NCBI RefSeq assembly: GCF_009870125.1
Contig: NC_046679.1
Location: 29,326,001 to 29,390,000, forward strand
Length of the DNA stretch: 64,000 nt
From: Drosophila pseudoobscura
Taxonomy: Eukaryota; Arthropoda; Insecta; Diptera; Drosophilidae
Direction of reading: 5' to 3'
Positions 1 through 12,000 of this stretch are shown here, in pieces; the stretch's first letter is position 1; each line of letters begins with the position of its first letter. Both the position numbers and the translations under genes were made by a program. Below the pieces are notes generated by a model. That model ran no database searches, was not told where the DNA came from, and worked only from the letters and a program-made list of their open reading frames with translations.

Positions 1-696
1 GGATACCTAGACGGCATGTGGAGGCAAGGCCTTGTCATCGTTGGGATTCTCTCTTCTCTGTACATTTTTGTGCTGCTGCAAAAGGGGATACAGACCGAAT
101 CGTAAAAAATCATAAAGTATAATGCTGAGAAATTTATGCAAAAAATTGGCTTCTGGGTTTAGCTTTGGCCCAACATAAAAAAATATGAAATTACATATAA
201 TAAAATGAAACAAAAATCAAGTCATAAAGTTGTTTGCCGTTGCGTCAGCTCTTGGGGTCATGTGGCAGGCGCTGCCAGAACCCCCCCCTGCCAAGGCTGT
301 GGCTTTTGCATCTTTATGCGTCAAAAAGTAACTAGAACAAATTGCATTTGATTAGGTCGATTATGGCAGTGGATGCCATGGATGATATATGAATACCTAA
401 GTGGTCTGAAAGGCAGGTTTTCAAGGAGGAGTTTTAAAGGCGAAGAAGTAGGAAGTTCAGCGAAAGGTATATCCTGGCTGCTGCAGTAAATAATCCCGCA
501 AAAAAAAAACATATAACCTTTGTGTGAAAGTCAATGTCTAATAACCTCTGGCTATATGAGTGTTTTTTGGGTTATGGACTCTGCTAGTGGGTGTGGCAGT
601 GGTCTGTGCGCGTGGGGGTTGGAAAAACAATTTGGAGCCGCAGACCTGCTGCATACAAACGACTATTACAACCCCTCTGGGCTAGAGCCACCCTAC

Positions 697-735
<39 letters not shown>

Positions 736-3700
736 GAACCCACCTGCTGGCCAGAAACAACAAAGAGAACATATAAATAACCTTCTCTCGGGTGGAGGGG
801 AGGGGCAAAAAATGAAAATTGTTTACGCTGCCCACGGAGCAGAGCCCCAACAGAATAGAATACCTCGCATAGAGGAGCAACAGCCACCGAAGAGAAGACA
901 TTAAGTTATTAAATTATTGTTTCGACCATAATTTCAGCGACACTAAAATTAAAAAACCATTACCAGGAAGCCAAGAGCCAGCCCTTGGCAGGAAAATATA
1001 TTTCCGCTTAATTTATTAACGATTTTTGTTAGCCATAAACTTATCATGCGTGTGTGTGTGTGTGTGTGTGTGTTGGTGTGTGTGTGGGGGTGTCCTCCCT
1101 TCGTATTTTTCCTGCACCAACACTAAGTGATTTTTATTTAAGGCAAAGGCGGTGGAGGAGGAGGAGGAGGAGGCGGTTGTTTTTTTTACGATTTTCACAT
1201 AATTATAATTGAAATTGCGACGGAGAAGCCGTGAGGCTTCCGTTCGAGTGCCAATAAATAATAGAATCAAGTCATAAACTGATAAATGATGAGGCACAAA
1301 AGGCGAAGAAGTAGAAGGCACGAGGATGAGTAGGGATGGGTCTTTGGGTCTGTAATAAACAAAGTTAATCATTTAGGATAATTGAAATTTTTACGAGACA
1401 CTCAAAGTTATGTTTGCCTCTTTTTTCTTCGTCTTCTTTCGGCTTTTTCTGGCAGGTATCCTGGCGCCCAGGATACTCATTAGGAGGTTAACAGGGGTGG
1501 ACGGCTAAGTGCCATGTACTTATCGATGCGAAACTGTTGATTGGAATTATGTACGAAGACAAAGGCTAAACAAATACGAGGTCGCCAATAAATAAGGTCC
1601 TGCACGTGGCACATGAAAAGCGCCTGAAAGTATGCAACAAAATACGAGTCCTGCAGATGGAGGTCTCTGGGGAGGTGTGCCGCGACTTCCAAGAGGAGTA
1701 TGCAAGTTTTTTACAGAGATATTTGGCGGAGAATGAAATGGCCTGCAGACCAAAGGAAACGCCTTTGTTTTGGATTAAAATTGGAATGATTTTGGAAAGA
1801 AATCTTTAAGGAAATGTGTCTATAAAGTCCAACAAATTAAAGTAAAAGTTTAGCCCTATTTAGGCATCAAAAATATGCCTATTACACCTTTGGATCTACC
1901 TCCAATACCTACTCCTTTAGAGGCTCTAATTAAACTCATTGATCTGTAAAAACCTAAAAGCTTTCAAGGACTACCCACAAGCCAAAAATAGAGAGGAAAG
2001 AACATTGTCTAGTCAATGATATAATTATCTGAAGTATCAGAAAGAATGTATTAGTTTTGTGAGAGTGAAAAAGAAATACTTTTTCCCTGCTTTACTTCTC
2101 CGAACACGACATTATTTTCCTGATCCACCATTTAGAACAATGGAGCGTCGATCTACATACTTTTTATGTGGCCGTATCTTCGGTATTTCTCTAGATAACT
2201 AATCTAAGCTAAGGATTGGCTGATATAGGTTTTAATGTGGCCTCTGTACTGACTAATAGAGACTTCAGTTTCTGTCAGGGAGCTCAAAACCAGGTCATAA
2301 TAATACAAAATAAGTACCCATCAGTACATAATGCTAGAGGCTTCAACAAACCCCTATCCAAGAGACAAAAGATTAGATACGATATCAATTTAAACGCTTC
2401 TGTAAGAAGCTTTCATTGAATTTAATAAATGTGGAATACACTTGAAGATAATAAAGCTTTAGGTAACTTTTCTTTACACACCATTTTGTACACCCTCTCC
2501 CCCTTCGAAGAGACCTCCAACAAAGTTCCTGCCGCTTCTGCTACATGCCATCACTCGCATTATTGCTGGCAAAATACATTAAAATTAAATATTAAATTTA
2601 AGTGCATCATAAACGCAAAACAATGAACCCATCAGACATCAGGACAGCCAGGCCACCGCAGGACAGCTGAGTGGGATGTTACCTGTGCACCAAAAGTGTC
2701 GACGCCTCGAAAAAAGAGTCGGGAAAATGTCGGAAACTCCAGCCCCAAAAAGGGGGAAAAAAAGGGGGAAAAAGGAAACCCAAACTTAAGCCAACTGACA
2801 ATATGTTAAACCCAAATGGTGGCATGAGCTTGGTGACGCCGCGGGCCTGGCCGGGATTACGAGGCATCTGGAAAAAGAAATGGGATGGACACATCGTGGG
2901 GTGGGGTGCTGCTGCTACTACTACTAGAGCGGGGTCCTGCTGCCGCTGCCGCTGCCGCTGCCACTGCACTTGTCGATATCGACGTCAAAGTCTCGTAATG
3001 CCAGCACTCGCACTTGTCAGCCTAAAAGATGACAGTGATGGCAATGTGTTATTCTTGCCACGGTGGTGGTGGCTGCCCCTGTTGGTGTGATGCTGTTGCA
3101 AAGTGGCGCAGGCCCAGGCCCAGGCCCAGGCCCTGGCGTATTGATGTCGATCAAACCAATACATGTCCATATACATATATTCATGGGAGTATCTGTGAGT
3201 GTGCTCCCCCTGTCTGTATCCAACGCAATTGAGGTCATGTCCATGCGGCATTCATTGTCGACATCGGCAATGGCAATGGCGTCGGCGACGTATGCCAAAG
3301 CATTAACTCGGCATTTGTTTCAAGCAAGTCCGAGGTGGCGGAATGCTGATGGCCCCCCACCACCACCACCACCCCAACAGTCGACAGATAGCGCAAAAGT
3401 TTGGCCCGAGAGTTGCGACATATTGAAAATCATTGCACACACACACACACATCCCCAGGAGGAGGGGGAAAAGAAACAGGAGAAGGATCGATTTTGGAGG
3501 GGGGATAGAAGCATTAGTTACCCTAGAAGTTCCATAGGAAAAGATGGCGACTCTCCATCGATTTATTACTCATATCGGGGCGAGTGAGCCGGGGGTTGGC
3601 GCACGAGGCTTGCCAAAAGAGTTCTCTCATAAAAACGTATCTCTCAAAAGACTAGTTCATGTGTTCACCGTATGATATTGTCATCTGATCCTGGTAAATC

Positions 3701-6700
3701 CGATCTATACCTCATAAAGACTTGTCTCTGAAAGACCTGTTCATGTGTTAGACATAATATATAGTCATCTGATCCTGGTGATTCCGATTTATAGCTGTCT
3801 TTAGCAATTTTAAGGAATATTTTGCATTGAAAAAGTCTGTCAGATATACATATGTACACAAAGACATATGCTATACCCCCTCCTCTATTAATTCCCATCA
3901 AGATCCCTGCCTGACAAATCACTTCGCCAAATCATGCTACCCTTCTGGCAAAAGGGTACCCCAAAAAAACAAGAGAAGCTGCAAAAATGTATGGGAAAGA
4001 CGAACGGCATTGGCATCAATTTTTATTTGCCTCTCTGTATGTGTGTGTGCTGTCTGTGTGTGTGTGTGATGGCACGAGGAGAACAAAATTTTTATTACAT
4101 TGAAAATTTGCATAAAATATTTAAGCCAAATGGTCGGTCGATTGTATGGGTTGGCAATGGGAAAACTTCCTTGATGCGATGGCCCTGGCCCCTGGCCTCC
4201 TCCGCCTCCGCCTCCTTCTCCTTTCGCGTGTGTGGTTGGCTGATGGGTTTTGTTGTTTGAAGATTTGACAGTCAGGCCTTGGAGCGATACACACGGTGGC
4301 ATACCTACCCATAACTCTTTAAAGTTTGATTACAATTTAAGTTGCGGGGAAATTCTCATAAGCCAGCTCTCAAAAAATAAAGTACAGTCGCCAACAGAAA
4401 CTTTAAGCTACATCTGAAAAAATCAGACCCATAGAACTGCCAGAGAAAACTTCAAGGATTCGTTGCACGTTCGCATCTTTAACGCCATATGTTGACTTTT
4501 GCCACACACACACACACACACACCCCAGTAACACACATATCCTTTATCTTATATACCCTATTTTATGCCTGCACCACACTCCCCCCACTAGCCGTGCTGT
4601 TGTTGCTGTTGTTTGTCGCCTCTTTTGCCAATAGATTGTGCCACCACACTTTGGCATTTTATAACATAAACTTTCATTTGTTTTCTCTCTCTCTCTCTCT
4701 CTTTGTTTTTTTTGTTAGTGCTTGTAATGCGCTCATGTAGTTGTCTCCCTGCTCCAAGGGTGTCCGTGTGTGTGTGTTTTGGGGCACATATGTTAAGCCA
4801 CAACACACATAGAAACGAGTCTGATGTCTTGACATCTGTCTACCAGAGAGGACCAGCACCAGCACCAGCACCAGGACCAGGACCAGGACCCATAGCCCAA
4901 CCGCTTTCGGCTTTGACAATCGTCCAAAAATGTAGATTTGCATGCACATCAGCATTGGGCATACATTTATCTCGCCGACTGTCGCCGACGCCGTAATGCG
5001 ATGCCAGGCCCAAGGAAAGGACATCAGCAGCAGCGAAAAAAAAGCCTAGAGAGGGCTTTAGTTGGGAGACCAAAAAGGGGACTGGGGATAACTTAAATTG
5101 GGAGAAACTTAAAATATATGAGATTTTTAAGGGCTAAGATAATATTAATAAAGAATTAATGACTAAAAACAGGGGAAGAAAGAGTGAAAAAATTGGATAA
5201 TATTAATTTATAATTTTAAGAGATATTTCGGGGAACAAACAAAAGAGAATTGCAATTTTACTGGGGGGGGAAGATACCTTCGCAATCGATTCGCTGTCTC
5301 ACCAACCCCCGGCTCACTCGCTCCCGCCGATACCGAAAATACATATATAATATAAAGATAGCGGAGAAATCAGCTGGCTCACTAACCCCCGATATTATAC
5401 AAAGATACGGTAGATATCAGCTGATGAACGTTTTTGTCGAGGCACAACCACTAAAAGTAAGGTTAGGTACGTATTTCAGCAATTTCCCATGCACTTTCCT
5501 CAGCAAACAGTTTCATATTGGCTTACTCATGTTTTCAATATACCAAATCTGTCCTTAAAATGAAATATTTCATATTCAATATTTGCCAATGGAAGATCTT
5601 GGCAGGCATTTAACCCACACGTTGAATATTTGACAGTGCTTTGCATACTGTACTGTACAGTCAATGAAAATCAATGAGAATCAATGAAAATTCATGAAAA
5701 TGAAATATAAAACAGTTTCGGCTGGAATCAGGCAAAGGTCCTGCACCCACAGAACACCCACGGACATGTCTGTATATCGATTCCCTGCATAAAGTGGGTG
5801 TAGGATGTATGTATGTAGGAGGTCCAGTACTTGATTGATTTCCGAGTAAATGCAACAGTTTATTTGCATATTTTGCAGAATGTTTCTTGCACAAACCGAA
5901 CGGTAAACAGAAGTATATTACTGTACGAAATATGTAAAATATTTAAATTGGCAAAATATCCCATACACAAAATGAAAGGTCAGACCAAATGGGGGAGGGG
6001 GTCAAAGGATCAGTGATGGGATGTGCATAGCTGCAGAAGCCAAACGAAGTTTATAGAAAATTTAATAAAATGCAACCCACAAAATACAGAGAGAGCGGGA
6101 TAGAGGGAAATGCCAATGAATACAAGAAATATACGAATAAATATGCTATTTACTTTTATTGCATTTCAATTTGCTATCAAAGCCAACAGCCAACAGCCAG
6201 CAGACAGCCAATGAACATATTGCAAGTTATGGATTTTTTCATAAAAGGATTCCACAACATTTTGCCACAGCTGCTTGGTATTTTATGGTATTTTATATGG
6301 AATTTAAAATGCATTCTTCTGCTCAGCATAGCATAGGTACACAGGCACCGCCCGAAGCCAAAACTGAACTAGCTGCCATCTGTCTGTCATCTCTGATTTG
6401 TTAGCAATAAGCCTGGCTGGAAGCCAGAGACAAAAGGGTCTCATCATTGCTAGTGCCACTCCACATGCCATAATATAAACATATTCATTACTTATCGTAA
6501 TACGACCATGTGAATCCTATATGAACCTGCTTCGTTTCCTGTTGATTGCCATCTTTATCCTGCCCTCCTGCCCTCCTGCCCATCCCTGCATGAACTCCGT
6601 TGCACACTCGGTTTATGGGTAACCACTGCGGCACTTGTAATGCAATTGAGTCCCCGACTAAAGAAGAGCTTTAAGGGCTCTGACAGAAAGTTGTTCCGTG

Positions 6701-7562
6701 TCCCACCACCCTGGCCTCTATATCCTGTGTGGGTGCGTCTCCTATGCAATTCTCATGACAATGCAATGCTGCAGATAATTGCACGTTACAGGGTCCTGCA
6801 AGCAACCAGCAGAGCCTGTTCTGTCGTTTCGAAGACAAAATCAAAATCCAACAATATGGCAATAAACGAATTTTCGTTATAACAATGCAGTTGACCATCA
6901 CAGAACACACACCCCCACCCCCACCCCCACACTCCACACCCCCACACATGAATGGCCTCTTCCTCTGTGTGCCCCAAACTGCTTTCAACCACATGCAATT
7001 TTGTTTGGGATGCTGATACCCCCAATGGCCAGGGCCAAAAGGAGGTAATGGCCAATGGTCAGTGCTGGCTGGACTTGCTAGCCACAATTTTTTGGGCCGG
7101 GTCGGGGGTTGGGTTGGGTTGGGTTGGGTGGTAAATGTCCCTAGGTGTTGGCCACATGGGAGCGAACCCAAAACGCAGCTATTTGTATTTTGTTACAGGA
7201 CATGCTGTCAGTGGCTATATCCTTTGCAGCGAGTGGGTCGGAGGGATTTTTATTGAACAAAAATTCATAACTGTAGCCACCCCTCGTTTTTGGGTGACAG
7301 TTTTTGGAGCAGCGTCCAATGCCGCCTCTGGGCAGGTCTCTGTTCTTCTCTCACTTATTGAATTTTCAGGACTATTTTCGGGAACTATTTTGGCAATGCG
7401 ATTGTGTGCGGCTGGGGCTAATTTAGCTGCAACGGAGAGTCTTTAGTCTCTCATTTCCGGCACTTGTTTAGTGTGCCGTCGATTGCCTTCAGAGGGGCCT
7501 TATCAATTGGCTGGCCAAGTGGTCGTCACCTGTCGCTTCTGGCCTAGTCAGTCTTTGTCAAC
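1..7562. other. Gene-poor region with simple repeats
   Basis: I find no supported coding exon here. The region holds many short tandem repeats: CA at 705-732, GT at 1050-1073, GGCCCA-like at 3108-3133, CAGCAC/CAGGAC at 4851-4891, CCCCCA-like at 6906-6935 and GGGTT at 7101-7130. The open frames over these tracts encode Thr-His, Gly-Pro or Cys-Val runs and look like repeat artefacts. It could be intergenic DNA or a long intron of a gene lying off the left edge. Confidence 0.6.
3626..3795. repeat. Two-copy tandem repeat, period about 86 bp
   Basis: Two imperfect copies lie in direct tandem. Each runs from a CATAAA(A)AC block through GTTCATGTGTT to GTCATCTGATCCTGGT. The first copy starts near 3627 and the second near 3713. 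No coding content is apparent. Confidence 0.7.
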
Positions 7563-8020
7563 ATGTCGTCGTGGGTTGTGTCCACCACAGAGCTGCACGA
7601 CTCTGGGGCCAATGGTAATACCTACCGATCTGGCGGATCCCGCCACAAACGTATGATCCTAATGGTGTGGCACAGTCTGACGGAGAAATGCGAGAAATTC
7701 GGTCAATTTCTGAGGCGAGAGACGAACAAACCGCTGCCGAAAGAGTTGAGGCGATCGCTGCGATTAAGTAAGTCGTCCAAACGCAAAGGCTATCGGTCTT
7801 GGGAGAGCGAGGCTGATAAACGGTAAGAACAATATACATATACATATATATGTGGTACACCTGTGGCCCAGATAAGCCACTTGTTATTGTTTTGCTCTGA
7901 AGGTTCTCCCTATTTATCAATCTTTTGTTTTCTAGGCTGATGCAAGAGCGCTTAAACGAACCGATTAATATTTCCATACGCATGGGACCGGCCTATGACT
8001 TCAGACCCTCGAACTCCTGA
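7563..8020 (+). CDS. Unrecognised small basic protein, two exons (114 aa)
   Basis: Exon 1 is 7563-7822 and exon 2 is 7936-8020. The junctions are GTAAGA and a TTTTCTAG acceptor. The joined length is 345 nt, an exact codon multiple ending in TGA. The ATG sits in a CAAC context. The protein has a Ser/Gly-rich N-terminus, then a hydrophobic/aromatic patch (MILMVWHSL), a strongly basic middle (RRSLRLSKSSKRKGYR) and a short tail ending RPSNS. There is no signal peptide or membrane segment, and I recognise no family. The exon-1 donor is in the same phase as the donors of the curled first exons downstream. It could therefore also splice to curled, but the clean private second exon with a stop favours a separate gene. 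Confidence 0.55.
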
Positions 8021-8639
8021 ATGGAAAGCCCTTTCGAATTTCAGCCAAAAACCACCTCTGTTAACGCTCTGTTAAATTATCATAAGTTCAAAAGTGCAAA
8101 CCGTTAGCTTTTATTAAAAGTTTCTACTTATTTACACCCAGTTTTTGTACTCACCAACAAAGCTCTTAAGCAGCTGTAAGCCGAGAGCTTTTAGCTGCAG
8201 TCAAAGCTCTGCTTCTCTTTCGATTATTGACTCTCTTAAGCTTCTACGGCAGTTGGTTCTCTTAAGGGCGCCCACACAAAAGTTTATTGCCCCGCTCACA
8301 ACAAGTGGACGTGACGGTATACACTACACTATGGAGTGTATGTTCTTCAGAGGGCAATATGTTAATAAAGTGTTTAGTGTCTCAATTAGAGGGGTTCATA
8401 ATTATTAAAACATATAAATAAAATTCAAGTAATGTTCATGAAAAACATCATTATTATATTAATAATAAAATAATATATATATCAAATCAAATAAATCATA
8501 TATCAATCATAATCAAATGGCCTTTATATCTTCATTTTGCTAAAATAATCATTTTCTTAAGGTACTTACCTCTGTCCACTCCACCTGCCGTAGCGCATTC
8601 ACCAGTCGCCAGAGCTTCTACTTTTTTGCTTGCCTTGCA

Positions 8640-8770
8640 TTTATTCACGGCGTTACACTCTCACTCTCTTCGGGACGCGCGTTCGCGCTCTCTCTCTGCC
8701 GCACAGTTAGTCGCTCTCTTCCCGTCTGCCGCCATACGTCACAGAAAGCGTTATCTTCCCACTAGAGTGT
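8640..8770 (+). promoter_or_regulatory. CT/GA-rich putative promoter upstream of first exon A of curled
   Basis: This is a dense run of CTCTC/GAGAG-type tracts (GAGA-factor-like) with CG-rich blocks and a CACAGTTAGTC initiator-like site near 8701. It lies about 300 bp before the ATG of the 9012 exon. Nothing else is seen in 8021-9011 apart from AT-rich DNA around 8400-8530. Confidence 0.4.
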
Positions 8771-9011
8771 AAAACGTGTTCCGCGGACGCGGAAATGACA
8801 TTGATAGTGAAATTTTAGCTTAATTTGTTCGTTATTTTTTGTTTAAACCACAAACATTCACTAAAAAAAAAAAAACAATAAAAAATACCATAAACAAGAG
8901 AACTTTTATTGAAAAACTTTGACTTGCACTAAAACAACCGAAACGAAACGGAACGAAAAACAATAAATAAAATTAACATAAACAAAAGCGAGTCAAGCGT
9001 ACGTGCAAAAT

Positions 9012-9076
9012 ATGAAGCTGATTTCCACATTCGTTTTCTTGGTGGTGGCGTTTTACAAGTTTTTCAAGAAATTTTT
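9012..9076 (+). CDS. cu: curled alternative first exon A (hydrophobic)
   Basis: It encodes MKLISTFVFLVVAFYKFFKKF followed by a GTAAGT donor. The segment is hydrophobic with a basic end, like a signal anchor or mitochondrial/ER-targeting peptide. It ends two bases into a codon, matching the common exon at 20284. Its start lies about 11 kb upstream of the body. Confidence 0.6.
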
Positions 9077-12000
9077 GTAAGTTTCCATAATTATCTAATA
9101 CTTGTGTCCTTTGATGTTGTGGGGTGTGCCCGTGCCCGTGCCCTTGTCCTTTTCTTGAAAAAAATCTGTGACTTATTGACAAAACAACCTCAGCAGCGGG
9201 CCGTGCCGTGCAGCAAACAAAAACAACCACACTAGGCTGCAATAAAAGCATTGTGTTTCCCGTTTGTTTGTTGCTTCGTTGCTTTGTTGCTTTTTTTTTG
9301 TTGCTTTTCATAAATCAAATTTCCTTTGTGCAGGTCTCTGCATTTATTCAGCTTTTTCTTTGTTCTTCTTGCAGGGGATTTTCTTTTTTGTTTTTAAATA
9401 AATTTTGCTTCAATGCGAGCCTCTTTAGCTGCTGATTAGTGCGAGTGACAGGGAAGAGAGGGGGAGAGAGCTTTCCCACACTCTCTGGCTGGCTCTCAAT
9501 CTATCCCCGGCTAATTTTCTCTCCCTCTCTGTCTCTCTTTATTAGCGCCTCGCACGTTTTTTGTTTGGGTTTGAGGCCGCTAGAAAATTGGCTAGAGTCA
9601 TGGTGCATTTTTCTAGGGTGTGTTGCTCTCTATCTATCTCTTTACATTAAAGCTAATTGGGTAGTGCTTTAGTCACCCCATTTGAACACACCCTGCCCTG
9701 CGGCTTGCTATTTGGGTTGGTATTTGGGGGGTTTTCTGCATATAATTTACTCAAGTGCCTGTTTGTTGCTCTTGTTTTACGAGTTTTGTGGATGAGTGTG
9801 TGGTTGACAACAGAAATGGGTTTTTAATTACTCCTACCATAACGGTTCTTTGTGTATATTGATGTACATACATACATATGTACATGTGTGTGTGCGTTTG
9901 AGGGCGTTGTGTACATAATTTGAACAAGCACAAAAGATCCCCACTGATTAAAGAGGGGCTTGCCCTTGTTCAAGAGACCCGAGACCCCATAATTTCATTC
10001 GCTATTGTGGGGAATTCCCCGATACAAAAGATCTCAGTTTGTTTGGGGGAAATGGATAATTGACAGATGCCAGATGCTACCCCAGCAGAATTTTTGAGTG
10101 TGTTGTGGTCAGGTGAGCATTAATCTAACCTACCCTACAGTGGTAGAACATGCCCATCTAGGAATCTACAAAGAAAGCATGGATACCTAAATAATAGTAG
10201 TCCACAAACTATTTAACATGCCATTTATCAATTGACTATAATCTAATTTAATAGACTCCATCAATTTCCCATTAAGCTTAGAGATAAATGACGTAAACCC
10301 ATAAAACCCTCAATAATTATTAACAATATTTTATTTTCATTTAAACTATAATAAATTGTACATTTTAAAATCTTTAAATTCCAAAATCAATCCAACAATC
10401 ACTTTTCAATCAACATTCTTCATCTGTCAAAATTTTTAGCAGCAAATTGATGAATCTTTAAATCTATCAGGCAAAACAGACGAAGTATGTACTTTAAGTA
10501 ATCCTTTCCTGTCAACACCCAAAGCAAAAATCCACTTACTCAGCACTCAACATTCATTACCCAACCCAACCTACCCCAAAAGCGACTTAAAGACTTAAGC
10601 CGGCAGATCAGCAGTCAACCGAAAACTCGAAACAACTGGAATGACTCAGTTCTAGAACACATGTACATATGAATGGCATACATATGAATGTAAGAGCGTA
10701 TGTGAATCGAGTCTCATAATCCATTCTGGACAAATACTCGAAATACATAGACTGCTAGAAAAGTCCCACTCTGATAAGAAAAACACTCGGAGGCTATACA
10801 AGAAAACAGTTCAAATTTCAACAAAAACAAAAAATATACATATGTACACACATATATGATTTCTTTTGTACATTATATAGCACGGGCACGCTTACGGTTT
10901 GCCGAATTTGATAAGACCCAAAAACCCAGAACGCCTCAAAGTACACGTAAACAAAACAGTAGAATGGCAGACTATAGCTGACTACATCGAAAATCCATTT
11001 GAAGTATCATATAATATAAATATATATAAGATAAATAGAAAGCGAACTTGATACCGGCCGCAGGCACTCAAACAAGGCCGTGGTGGGGTCCACTCGAAAA
11101 ACCATAATCTTATCTCAATGGCCAGACCACTGGGCTGGGGCCGAGAGCAATAAAAATACACATGGAACTAAATAGTTGTAGTGGCCCCTCCAACTGCCCC
11201 ACCGAACAGCAGTAACCTTGACAATCTCTGGATTCGCTCATAGAACAACGCAAATGCAACCGCTTTAAACTAATTAAAACCAAATACATCCAGGCAACGT
11301 CACATTTTTCTGCATTCTCCCAACCAGAGCTTATCAAAGCAGCCTTGCAAATAAATTCACCCTTTGAATCTTTTATAGCCAACATGTGGGCGAAAGAGTT
11401 GTGTTCAAAGAACTATTATGAAGTGGCAATTGTGCTCCTGTTATAGCCGATAAGATACAGTCCAGACGAAGCCAGACACGATCAGCGCGTCACTGGAGGC
11501 ATTCTGTTATCAATTCCGATTTACAAATCGTTCATGGATTGACCCACTCCCATGCAATAAATTAATGGGTAATGAATCATTCGAGTATGTACTCGAGTTG
11601 TCTGTGAGTTAAATCTCTGAGATATTTATTAAGGGAAGAATATATGAATTTAAAGAAAACTTGGAGAGAGTTTGCTATAAGGCCTTCAAATGTCTGTTTA
11701 ACGAGGAGGACGGAGGTGCTTTTAAGGGAGCTGTATACAGATGAACCTTGATTCTGGGAATTTTTAATGAAATTCGACACAGAATTTAGATGCCACAACC
11801 TTGAACCAAGTAATTTAGTCTCAAAATGGAACAAAAACTCCATTTTGCTTATTTTCAGAATAATAAATATTTTTTAAACAATAAGTATACTTTCTATATC
11901 TTTATTCCTTCCTTCCATCTGCCTTGTGCACGATCTGCTATATTTCTTCGGTAGCTCTTTGCTCTTACCCTTCCATGCCCTACACTTGTGGACATGTATT

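Noticed and set aside
3017-3298. Frames rich in Gly-Pro repeats (also around 4840-5073)
   Set aside because: They come from GGCCCA/CAGGAC tandem DNA repeats, appear on both strands and lack flanking coding signal.
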